6,902 bases of DNA from Desulfarculaceae bacterium (GTDB taxonomy: Bacteria > Desulfobacterota > Desulfobacteria > Desulfobacterales > Desulfobacteraceae), in the NCBI GenBank assembly GCA_021737205.1, contig JAIPEK010000121.1:1-6902 (forward strand), read 5' to 3'. Position 1 is the first letter of the stretch, and each line of letters begins with the position of its first letter. Shown one piece after another: positions 1 to 6,054 of this stretch. A model generated the notes under the pieces. It saw nothing but the letters and a program-made list of their open reading frames with translations, did not search any database and was not told the origin of the DNA. The translations under genes and the position numbers were made by a program.

Positions 1-164
1 ACGAATCCGCCCAGGCCACCCTTGACTTTATCATGGAATACTATGAAAAAGGAGCCACGATCCTTGTGGCAAGTCACAACCTTCAGCTGATCAACAGTTC
101 GGTCAACGCCAGGTGCATCTCCCTTGAGAACGGTATGGTCACCCGGACGGCCAAGATGCTGTAG
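1..164 (+). CDS. ftsE: FtsE, cell division ATP-binding protein (3' end only)
   Basis: Only the last 53 codons are in the window (frame from base 3, stop TAG at 162-164); the start lies upstream. The visible part is the C-terminal end of an ABC transporter ATPase: a helix following the D-loop (ESAQATLDFIMEYYEKG), a hydrophobic strand, then the H-loop in ILVASHN (His codon at 75-77), and a short tail after SLENGMV. The H-loop histidine contacts the gamma phosphate of ATP in this family. Walker A, signature and Walker B motifs are outside the window. The fragment alone identifies only an ABC ATPase; the assignment to FtsE rests on ftsX starting 28 nt downstream. In known systems FtsE dimerises in the cytoplasm beneath FtsX and powers control of septal peptidoglycan hydrolysis. 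Confidence 0.88.
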   Translation, partial: ESAQATLDFIMEYYEKGATILVASHNLQLINSSVNARCISLENGMVTRTAKML

Positions 165-192
165 CCTTCAGTTTTCAATTTTCGGAGGAAGA

Positions 193-1068
193 ATGAGAAG
201 GGCTTTCAAAAGAGCGTATGCGGATATCAGGGCAAACAAGTTTTTGCATATTATTACCATTGTCACTATCGCCCTTTCCATACTCGTGGTCAGTACGTTC
301 ATGCTCTTTTTTGAGAACATCAGCCGGGTCGTTGCGGCATGGAACCAGGGCGGCAGGGTTATGACGTATCTGGATGAAGACTTTACCGTGGATATGCTGC
401 CCGGGCTCAACAGCCGGATCAAGTCGCTGGACCGGACCAAACAGGTCTTTTTCATCTCAAAGGACGTGGCGCTGGACAACCTGAAAGAAGACATCAACGC
501 AAGTTCCGGCTTTCTTGACACCCTCAAGGGCAATCCACTGCCCCACAGCATGGACATCCGCCTGAAGGCGGTGGAGAGTTTCAGCCAGGTCAAGGATTTT
601 GCGGAAAGGCTCAAAAAGATCGATCATGTGGCCGAGGTGGAGTACGGCCAGAAATGGCTCGGCAAGTTCATGAACGTGTACAAACTGTTCAAGTTCGCCG
701 GGTACGCCATAAGCAGCCTGTTTTTTCTGATCGCCCTTTTCATCACCGCCAACACGGTGAGGCTCGCCTTTTTTTCCAGAAAAGAGGAAATCGAGATCAT
801 GCGGCTGGTGGGCGCTACCGAGGGATTCATCAAACACCCGTTCTATCTGGAGGGCCTGATCCAGGGAGCGGCCGGCGGGCTTGCCGGCATCATCATACTG
901 GCGGTCACCTACCTGGGGCTTTCATCCGGGATCAGCAGTTCTCTGTCTTCGTATATGTTTGTGGATATCCGGTTTTTGTCCGTAAAATATATTATAACCA
1001 TTTTAGCAGCCAGCACTTGCCTGGGTTGGGTCGGATGCTACATTTCATTAAAACAGCTGATAAGGTAG
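193..1068 (+). CDS. ftsX: FtsX, cell division ABC transporter permease-like protein
   Basis: 291 residues, normal for FtsX. I chose ATG 193 because GGAGG at 184-188 precedes it and the protein then begins MRRAFKRAYADIRANKF, a typical basic cytoplasmic tail; an in-frame ATG at 124 would add 23 residues of unlikely sequence inside ftsE. Predicted layout: TM1 about residues 18-40, periplasmic domain 41-167 (with the conserved-looking GNPLPHSMDI at 113-122), TM2 about 168-188, cytoplasmic loop with EIMRLVGAT (201-209), TM3 about 220-243, TM4 about 264-286. FtsX does not transport; in studied bacteria its periplasmic loop binds the coiled coil of a hydrolase or activator, here presumably the product of the next gene. 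It lies 28 nt after ftsE, and its last 34 nt overlap the next gene. The family call is secure from topology, length and neighbours. Confidence 0.93.
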   Translation: MRRAFKRAYADIRANKFLHIITIVTIALSILVVSTFMLFFENISRVVAAWNQGGRVMTYLDEDFTVDMLPGLNSRIKSLDRTKQVFFISKDVALDNLKEDINASSGFLDTLKGNPLPHSMDIRLKAVESFSQVKDFAERLKKIDHVAEVEYGQKWLGKFMNVYKLFKFAGYAISSLFFLIALFITANTVRLAFFSRKEEIEIMRLVGATEGFIKHPFYLEGLIQGAAGGLAGIIILAVTYLGLSSGISSSLSSYMFVDIRFLSVKYIITILAASTCLGWVGCYISLKQLIR

Positions 1069-2444
1069 CCGCAGCGATTATCACGGCTGCGGTATTGTGC
1101 CTGACCGCCTCTCCGGCTGCCGGTGAATTCAACGGATACGGCGTCATCCATGCATGGAAACTCAATGTCCGGAGCGATGCCTCCACAGAGGGTGATGTGG
1201 TTCTCGTACTTGAAAAAGGCGACCGGGTCGAGGTGCTGGAAAAGCGGGGCGGCATCGGCGGGTGGCTTGAGATCGAATACAACGGCAAAACCGGGTATGT
1301 CCGGAACCGGCCCAAGTATGTCCGGTTGATAAAAACGGAGGAGCCGGAAACCGAAAAACCGGAAGAAACGGTTCATCTAAAGAAAAAAGAGAAGAAAATA
1401 AAGCGGAAGATTGAAAAAGAGCAGGAAAAGATCGTTTCTTTTTCCGAAAAGGAAACCCGTATTATTCAGGGCCTCAACGAGATCGACGCCTCTTTGAACA
1501 AAACCCGGGTCCGGGTTTCCTCGCTGTCGGACCAGATCGAACGGATAGAAGACAAAATCGAGCGGATTGAAAAGAAAAAAAAGGGGATTGAAGAACGGTT
1601 GAAACAAAACCGGAATTACGCATCCACCCGGCTCAATGCCTATTACCGGATGAAAATGCTGGGAAGGCTCGAGATTACAGGACCGCCTGATTCGCTTTTC
1701 GACTTCATCATCAAGCAGAAAAACATGGAAAAGATTGTTGAATCCGACCTTGAGATCCTCAACCGGCAGATCCGGAATATCAAGGAACTGGAAAACCTCA
1801 AATCCGAGCTGGATCATTCAAAAGAGAACAAGCTGGAACTCGAGGAAGAACTGACCCGGCAGGTTGCCATTAAAAAGAACCAGAGCATCAAAAAAAATGC
1901 GATTTTAAAAGAGATCCGGCGGAAAAAATCCCTTTCCAAGGCTGCGGTGGCTTCCCTTGAAAAGGCGGCGGAACGACTCGAAAGACAGATGGAAAAAATA
2001 CGTTCCAGGCACCTTGAACAAGAAAGTGCCGATAAATTCTCCCGCTACAAGGGCAGCCTTTCCATGCCCGCGAAAGGTGAGATCATATCAAAATTCGGCA
2101 CAAAAACCAGCGGGGATTATAAATCCTTCACATTCCAGAGCGGAATTGATATAAGGGTGGAAAGAGGGGAGCCTGTAAGATCGGTTTTCCATGGAAAAGT
2201 AATGTTTGCCGAATGGTTCAAGGGGTACGGCAACCTGATGATCATCAATCACGGGGAGAACTACTATACCCTTTACGCCCATCTCGAGGAGTTCTTTAAA
2301 ACCAGGGGAGACATGGTTGAGGAAGGAGAAGTGATCGCTACTGCAGGCGATACGGGCTCCATAAAAGGTCTTTGCCTTCATTTTGAAGTGAGATTCCACG
2401 GAGAGCCGGTCAATCCGCTGAAATGGCTTAATAAAGGAGTGTAA
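1035..2444 (+). CDS. envC: EnvC-like murein hydrolase activator (SH3b, coiled coil, degenerate LytM/M23)
   Basis: 469 residues from ATG 1035, which lies inside the end of ftsX. The start is chosen because it gives a clean signal peptide (basic MLHFIKTADK, hydrophobic 11-26, probable cleavage near SPAAG at 26-30); upstream frame is meaningless. Domains in order: bacterial SH3 about 34-98 (LNVRSDAS at 43-50, GYVR at 87-90); long charged coiled coil about 112-330 with a break near GPPDS (216-220); LytM/M23 domain about 341-469. Of the five usual M23 active-site positions, the first zinc His is Q368 and the first His of HxH is C447, while D372, H416 and H449 remain. Loss of these residues suggests an inactive enzyme that, like E. 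coli EnvC, activates a peptidoglycan amidase under FtsEX control. E. coli EnvC lacks the SH3 domain, so the architecture differs. No convincing lipobox. Translation may be coupled to ftsX, since the local ribosome binding site is weak. Confidence 0.88.
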   Translation: MLHFIKTADKVAAAIITAAVLCLTASPAAGEFNGYGVIHAWKLNVRSDASTEGDVVLVLEKGDRVEVLEKRGGIGGWLEIEYNGKTGYVRNRPKYVRLIKTEEPETEKPEETVHLKKKEKKIKRKIEKEQEKIVSFSEKETRIIQGLNEIDASLNKTRVRVSSLSDQIERIEDKIERIEKKKKGIEERLKQNRNYASTRLNAYYRMKMLGRLEITGPPDSLFDFIIKQKNMEKIVESDLEILNRQIRNIKELENLKSELDHSKENKLELEEELTRQVAIKKNQSIKKNAILKEIRRKKSLSKAAVASLEKAAERLERQMEKIRSRHLEQESADKFSRYKGSLSMPAKGEIISKFGTKTSGDYKSFTFQSGIDIRVERGEPVRSVFHGKVMFAEWFKGYGNLMIINHGENYYTLYAHLEEFFKTRGDMVEEGEVIATAGDTGSIKGLCLHFEVRFHGEPVNPLKWLNKGV

Positions 2445-2450
2445 CCAATT

Positions 2451-3803
2451 ATGAATGGAAAGTATTCGAGCATGATCAGGTATCTGTTGCCTGTTGTCAT
2501 ATGCGTTCTGGTATTGACCGCCGGCGCAGGCGCTCTAAACGCCCTCAATGCCGACGAGAAGGATTATGAGTCCCTGAAGCTTTTTACAAAGGTTCTGGAG
2601 GAGCTGGAGGACAACTATGTGGACGAGGTGGATACCGAAACGCTGATCAACAATGCCATCAAAGGCATGGTGGAAAATCTCGACCCCCACTCCACGTTCA
2701 TGCCGCCCAAGGCGTATGACAAGCTGCAGGATGATACGCAAGGGGAGTTCAACGGAATCGGCATCGTGATCACCATGAAAAACGGGATCCTGACGGTGAT
2801 TTCTCCTATCGAGGGGACCCCGGCATACAAGGCCGGTGTAACCGCGGGCGATGTTATTATCAGCATCGACGGAAAAAGCACCCGGGATATGGCCTTGTGG
2901 GAAGCGGTTGAGATGATGAGAGGTCCCAGGGGAGAAGAGGTCACCATCACCATTATCCGGGAGGATGAACCGGATCCCGTCAAGGTGACCCTGAAGCGGG
3001 ATACAATTCCCATGAACAGCGTGAGAAGTGCCGAACTGAAACCGGGATACGTTTACCTGAGAATTACCAACTTCCGGAAAAACACCATAGATGAAATGAA
3101 AGAGACCCTGGCCCGGATTGAAAAGTCTTCCCCGGAACTAAAAGGGCTGATACTCGATCTTCGGCATAACCCTGGCGGACTGCTGGATCAGGCGGTGAAA
3201 GTATCCGACCTGTTCCTGGATCAGGGAAAAATCGTTTCCATAAAAGGACGCAAAGAGGAAAATTCACGGGAATTTTTCGCCCATCCGGATCCTGCCGGAC
3301 GGGACTATCCCATTGTAACCCTGATCAACGAGGGAACGGCCAGCGCTTCAGAGATTGTGGCAGGGGCGCTTCAGGATCAGGGCAGGTCGGTGATTCTCGG
3401 TACTACATCCTTCGGAAAGGGCTCGGTGCAGACGGTAAAACCCCTGCGGGAGGATCTCGGGCTCAAATATACCATTGCCCGGTATTATACGCCGAGCGGC
3501 CGTTCCATACAGGCCAGGGGAATCGAACCGGATATTATGGTGAAAAGCGGCAAAATCGTCAAAGAAAAGCAGAAACGGGGCAATACCCCGTTTGACAGGA
3601 TTTTGCGGGAAAAAGACCTGGAGCACCATCTGGAGCCGGAAAAGGAAGCCGTGAAAGACAAAAAAGAGGCGGACGGAAAGGATGAAAACGCCGGCAGGGC
3701 GGATGATTTGATTGATATGGAAGAGCTGAAAACCGACATACAGGTGAAGCGGGCATTGGATATTCTGATAGGATACGGAGTGTTTAAGAAGGTAAATGGC
3801 TAA
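2451..3803 (+). CDS. ctpA: C-terminal processing protease, peptidase S41 (CtpA type)
   Basis: 450 residues, typical for bacterial Ctp proteases. AGGAG at 2435-2439, inside the end of the envC-like gene, precedes ATG 2451 by 11 nt. Layout: short basic N-terminus and hydrophobic segment about 10-33 (signal anchor or signal peptide), conserved NLDPHSTFMPP (76-86), PDZ domain about 95-180 (EFNGIGIVI at 99-107, AGVTAGDVI at 128-136), then the S41 core. The Ser/Lys dyad is S298 in GTASASEI and K323 in FGKGSVQ, with Q327 as the usual third residue; the 25- and 4-residue spacings match the family. DLRHNPGG (236-243) is also characteristic. A charged, probably disordered tail follows about 390-427. 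These enzymes cleave periplasmic proteins from the C-terminal side; Pseudomonas CtpA degrades cell-wall hydrolases, so a role in limiting wall hydrolysis is a reasonable inference here. It lies between the envC-like and yibQ-like genes, overlapping the latter by 8 nt. Confidence 0.93.
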   Translation: MNGKYSSMIRYLLPVVICVLVLTAGAGALNALNADEKDYESLKLFTKVLEELEDNYVDEVDTETLINNAIKGMVENLDPHSTFMPPKAYDKLQDDTQGEFNGIGIVITMKNGILTVISPIEGTPAYKAGVTAGDVIISIDGKSTRDMALWEAVEMMRGPRGEEVTITIIREDEPDPVKVTLKRDTIPMNSVRSAELKPGYVYLRITNFRKNTIDEMKETLARIEKSSPELKGLILDLRHNPGGLLDQAVKVSDLFLDQGKIVSIKGRKEENSREFFAHPDPAGRDYPIVTLINEGTASASEIVAGALQDQGRSVILGTTSFGKGSVQTVKPLREDLGLKYTIARYYTPSGRSIQARGIEPDIMVKSGKIVKEKQKRGNTPFDRILREKDLEHHLEPEKEAVKDKKEADGKDENAGRADDLIDMEELKTDIQVKRALDILIGYGVFKKVNG

Positions 3804-4920
3804 AAAGAAGAGTACGACCCCTAAAAAGAAAACAACACAGAAGAAGACATCACAGAAAAAGAAACAGAACACGGAAAAACCGAACCCGGTTGTAAAGGAA
3901 GTGAAAAAAGGGATTCTGGCTATCATCATCCTGGTATTTATTGTGATTTTTGCAGCGATGATCGCAGATCTTTTTATGAACGGCCTGAACGGCAAAAAAC
4001 AGCCGGACAGGGCTGACCGGAGAATCGAAAAAACGGAGCAAAAGCCGTCCCATTCGGACAGATCGGATAAAGAAAAGACCGATGTGAAAACCAAGGAGCC
4101 TCTGACCCGGTTAAAGGAAAAACCCGAACAGGAATTGAAGTTCGAGATTTTCGAAGGCAAGGAGGATCTTTCAGTGGTAAGGGACGGAAAGAAAGAGCGC
4201 CCCGAAAAGACCATCCCGGATCAGCTCGATGACTTCAAGAAGACAGGTGCCCTGCCAAAGGTCGCGATCATTATTGATGATGTGGGGTATGACAGGCGGA
4301 TCGCAAGAACGCTCTCCAGCATGGACGGCAACCTCACGTTCGCCATCCTTCCGGGCGCACCGTATGGAAAAAAGATCGCCTCCGAGCTTCATGAAAAGGG
4401 TTCGCATATCATGCTCCATCTGCCCATGGAGCCGGAAGAATATCCCCATGTGGATCCGGGGACCCATGCCATCCTTGCGGACATGTCTCCGAACCAGGTT
4501 CTCGGGCAGCTGAAAACCAATCTCGGTTCCGTCCCGTATATCGAGGGGGTTAACAACCATATGGGCTCCCGGATTACCACAATGGCCGATAAGATGAACC
4601 AGATTTTCACCATTTTAAAAAAACGGGAGCTTTTCTTTATTGATTCGATTACCTCCAACCACTCCAGCTGCGAATCTTCTGCAAAGCTTTTGAACCTGAA
4701 GTTTGCCAAACGGGATGTATTCCTCGATAATATCCAGCGCCAGGATTATATCGCAGGTCAGCTGGAAGAGCTGGTGAAAAAAGCGGAATCCCGCGGCCGC
4801 GCCATCGGTATTGCACATCCGTATGACGCCACCGCGGAAACACTGGCCAAGCGGATTTACTGGCTCAAAGAGCGGGTGGAACTGGTTCCGGCCTCTTCAC
4901 TGGTGACGATTGAAAACTGA
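3796..4920 (+). CDS. yibQ: Divergent polysaccharide deacetylase, YibQ family
   Basis: 374 residues. ATG 3796 overlaps the ctpA stop by 8 nt (ATGGCTAA arrangement) and follows AAGAAGG at 3786-3792. The N-terminus is a lysine-rich cytoplasmic tail (15 Lys in residues 1-38), then one membrane segment about 39-60, then a charged linker to about 150. The catalytic-fold domain is about 153-374, with family-like motifs IIIDDVGYD (158-166), MLHLPMEP (206-213), GVNNHMGSRIT (251-261), FFIDSITS (280-287), DVFLDN (307-312) and IGIAHPYDAT (338-347). The fold is that of NodB-like carbohydrate esterases, acting outside the inner membrane; substrate and activity of this branch are not established, so whether it trims glycans of peptidoglycan is unknown. 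E. coli yibQ sits directly after envC, which supports the assignment. The long charged N-terminal tail and linker make it longer than the minimal family member. It is the last gene of the + strand operon. Confidence 0.88.
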   Translation: MAKKKSTTPKKKTTQKKTSQKKKQNTEKPNPVVKEVKKGILAIIILVFIVIFAAMIADLFMNGLNGKKQPDRADRRIEKTEQKPSHSDRSDKEKTDVKTKEPLTRLKEKPEQELKFEIFEGKEDLSVVRDGKKERPEKTIPDQLDDFKKTGALPKVAIIIDDVGYDRRIARTLSSMDGNLTFAILPGAPYGKKIASELHEKGSHIMLHLPMEPEEYPHVDPGTHAILADMSPNQVLGQLKTNLGSVPYIEGVNNHMGSRITTMADKMNQIFTILKKRELFFIDSITSNHSSCESSAKLLNLKFAKRDVFLDNIQRQDYIAGQLEELVKKAESRGRAIGIAHPYDATAETLAKRIYWLKERVELVPASSLVTIEN

Positions 4921-4924
4921 CGGG

Positions 4925-5821
4925 TCAGGAATGGGCTGCCGCAATTGCCACCCATTCCTCTTCCTGCTCAATTGAAACCGCATGAAGGCCGTTTTTCTCA
5001 AGACACGAGAGAACGGTTTCTTTCTTTTCTTCTATAATCCCGGACAGGATTGCCGTGCCGTCGGGCTTCAGCCTTGTTCGGATCTCGGGAAGGATCTCGA
5101 CAATCACTCCGGCAAGGATGTTTGCCAGGATGATGTCAAACTTTTCAGGCGGTATGTCTTGTATGGTGTTGTGGCTGAGATGAAAGGACTCCGGTTCAAT
5201 TTTGTTCTTTACAAGATTTTCTCCGGCAGTGCTCACGGCGAGCGGGTCGTTGTCAATGCCGTACAGCCCGGATGCTCCCAGTTTGGCAGCCGTGATCAGC
5301 AGGATGCCGGATCCGGTTCCCACGTCAAGGACCCGATTCCCGGACTGGAGGTGTACCTCAAGCATTTTCATGCAAAGCCGGGTGGTGGGATGGGTCCCGG
5401 TCCCGAAGGCCATGCCCGGATCGATCTCGATCACGATTTCTTCCTCACCGGCAGGGTGAGTCCGCCATTCGGGTTTGACCACAAGGGTGTCCGTGATCCG
5501 TGTGACATGGAAATGCTCTTTCCAGGACTCGGACCAGTCCTCTTCGTCAATGGTGCAGCAGGTGAAATTCACTTTAATGCCGAGTTTTTCAAGACGGCCC
5601 GTTCCGGAGAGAATCGCCCGGACCGTTTCATCTCCCTCCCGGGTTCGGGGGAGATATCCCGTCACATAACCGCAGGCCGGTGGAACAGGGTCGGTTTCAG
5701 GTTCGGGCATGCTGCAGACCACGCCTTTGACGTTGTGGGAAAAAAACAGGTCCGATACAAGCTCTTCGGCAAGTTCCGGGTTGTCGGCTCCATATACGGC
5801 TTTGACCTGGGTCCATTTCAT
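4925..5821 (-). CDS. prmA: Ribosomal protein L11 methyltransferase PrmA
   Basis: 298 residues, close to the usual length (E. coli PrmA is 293). ATG at 5821-5819 is preceded on the - strand by GAGAGGG (5838-5832) with a 10-nt gap. PrmA is a cytoplasmic SAM-dependent enzyme that methylates several amino groups of ribosomal protein L11. The N-terminal domain about 1-80 corresponds to the L11-recognition region; DEEDWSESWKEHF (92-104) is the PrmA linker signature; DPGMAFGTGTHPTT (134-147) is diagnostic; VLDVGTGSGIL (164-174) is SAM motif I, with D190 in GIDNDP as the expected ribose-binding acidic residue; NILA (234-237) is the substrate-side motif. It converges on yibQ with a 4-nt gap and is divergent from a second PrmA-family gene 233 nt away. 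No strong promoter is evident upstream; a candidate and a large hairpin in the leader are listed separately. Confidence 0.95.
   Translation of the reverse strand: MKWTQVKAVYGADNPELAEELVSDLFFSHNVKGVVCSMPEPETDPVPPACGYVTGYLPRTREGDETVRAILSGTGRLEKLGIKVNFTCCTIDEEDWSESWKEHFHVTRITDTLVVKPEWRTHPAGEEEIVIEIDPGMAFGTGTHPTTRLCMKMLEVHLQSGNRVLDVGTGSGILLITAAKLGASGLYGIDNDPLAVSTAGENLVKNKIEPESFHLSHNTIQDIPPEKFDIILANILAGVIVEILPEIRTRLKPDGTAILSGIIEEKKETVLSCLEKNGLHAVSIEQEEEWVAIAAAHS
4927..4959. terminator. Inverted repeat at the convergent yibQ/prmA junction, possible transcript end
   Basis: A perfect 9-bp inverted repeat, AGGAATGGG at 4927-4935 and CCCATTCCT at 4951-4959, with a 15-nt loop that itself holds the palindrome GCAATTGC (4941-4948). 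It begins 6 nt after the yibQ stop and covers the last codons and part of the stop of prmA. Position suits a bidirectional transcript end, but neither side has a proper T-run: the + side continues CTTCCTGC, and the - side has only TTTT about 10 nt beyond the stem. It may be a weak terminator, an mRNA 3'-end stabiliser, or a coincidence of coding sequence. Confidence 0.3.
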
Positions 5822-5847
5822 AGTGTGTCAACCCTCTCATTTTTTAT

Positions 5848-5937
5848 ATGAAAGAACAACATTTTTTACCATGAAGGGCATGAAGGAACTGAAGCAAAAT
5901 CTTCATGAACTTCATGCTCTTCATGGTGATCTTTCAT
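5848..5937. repeat. Large imperfect palindrome built from 9-nt TGAAG-ending units
   Basis: The left arm 5868-5894 reads as three nonamers, ACCATGAAG, GGCATGAAG, GAACTGAAG. The right arm 5901-5927, read on the - strand, is ACCATGAAG, AGCATGAAG, TTCATGAAG. The arms agree at 22 of 27 positions and are separated by only CAAAAT (5895-5900); one of the mismatches would be a G-U pair in prmA-antisense RNA. An outer 8-bp inverted repeat, ATGAAAGA (5848-5855) and TCTTTCAT (5930-5937), flanks them asymmetrically. It lies between two divergent genes, upstream of both. It could form a long hairpin in the prmA leader or a cruciform in DNA. Similar short-unit intergenic repeats are familiar to me from other bacterial genomes, but I cannot verify copies here. 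Confidence 0.75.
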
Positions 5938-5965
5938 TCATCGTTGTTTCCATAAGGATATGGTT

Positions 5966-5995
5966 GTTATATGTATATTTTTTCAATTTGACCAA
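5966..5995 (-). promoter_or_regulatory. Weak candidate promoter for prmA
   Basis: On the - strand TTGGTC (5995-5990) and TATAAC (5971-5966) are 18 nt apart. The -10 matches the consensus at five of six positions, the -35 at only three. If used, prmA mRNA would have a leader of roughly 135 nt containing the nonamer palindrome. The -35 overlaps that of the opposing + strand promoter. This is an AT-rich area where such matches arise by chance. Confidence 0.22.
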
Positions 5996-6016
5996 ATCTA
6001 CCAGCTTATTTATAAA
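5988..6016 (+). promoter_or_regulatory. Sigma70-type promoter for the PrmA-like methyltransferase
   Basis: TTGACC (5988-5993) and TATAAA (6011-6016) are separated by exactly 17 nt, each matching the housekeeping consensus at five (TATAAA) or four to five (TTGACC) positions. A start near 6023 would leave a leader of about 30 nt carrying the ribosome binding site before ATG 6055. A second, poorer combination lies upstream (TTGTTT at 5944-5949 with TATATG near 5968-5973). Confidence 0.55.
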
Positions 6017-6040
6017 CAGGAAAGGAAAATATCCCCAAAA

Positions 6041-6045
6041 AGGAG
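6041..6045 (+). promoter_or_regulatory. Ribosome binding site deciding the 6055 start
   Basis: AGGAG, within AAAAAGGAGAGAG, lies 9 nt before ATG 6055. It is the strongest Shine-Dalgarno match in this intergenic region and fixes the start of the downstream methyltransferase. Confidence 0.8.
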
Positions 6046-6054
6046 AGAGAAGAT

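Larger units (their letters stand above)
5822..6054. other. Divergent intergenic region between the two PrmA-family genes
   Basis: This AT-rich stretch separates the two start codons. It holds the prmA ribosome binding site (5832-5838, - strand), the nonamer palindrome, an AT-rich stretch 5941-5990, overlapping candidate promoters around 5966-6016 and the downstream ribosome binding site. I found no convincing small gene: a + strand open frame across it reads the repeat as an artificial MKGMKELKQ-type peptide and begins within prmA antisense. Confidence 0.8.

Noticed and set aside
124..192. In-frame upstream ATG extending FtsX by 23 residues
   Set aside because: The extension lies in the ftsE coding end, has no family-like sequence and lacks a good ribosome binding site, whereas ATG 193 follows GGAGG and gives a typical FtsX N-terminus.
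993..998. TATAAC inside ftsX as an internal promoter for the envC-like gene
   Set aside because: No reasonable -35 sits 16-18 nt upstream; the AT-rich run is explained by Tyr and Ile codons.
654..1034. Open frame extending the EnvC-like protein far into ftsX
   Set aside because: It is an alternate frame of ftsX; only from ATG 1035 does a signal peptide and recognisable domain order appear.
1092..1109. Possible lipoprotein signal (Cys22) in the EnvC-like protein
   Set aside because: The residue before the Cys is Leu, not Gly/Ala/Ser, so the lipobox is not met; an ordinary signal peptide fits better.
3348..4214. 288-residue open frame on the - strand across the ctpA/yibQ boundary
   Set aside because: It is antisense to two well-supported genes, Phe/Ser-rich as expected from the complement of Lys/Glu-rich coding sequence, and has no recognisable domain.
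5826..5831. Consensus TTGACA on the - strand just before prmA
   Set aside because: It lies between the ribosome binding site and the start codon; a promoter there would begin inside prmA, and no -10 follows at the right distance.
5843..5848. TATAAA on the - strand upstream of prmA
   Set aside because: Transcription from it would start in or next to the ribosome binding site, and no acceptable -35 is found 16-18 nt upstream.
4982..5851. 289-residue + strand open frame opposite prmA
   Set aside because: It mirrors the secure prmA gene and carries no family motif.
5868..5927. CRISPR-like array
   Set aside because: The 9-nt units are adjacent with no spacers and are inverted about a loop, so this is a palindromic repeat, not a CRISPR.
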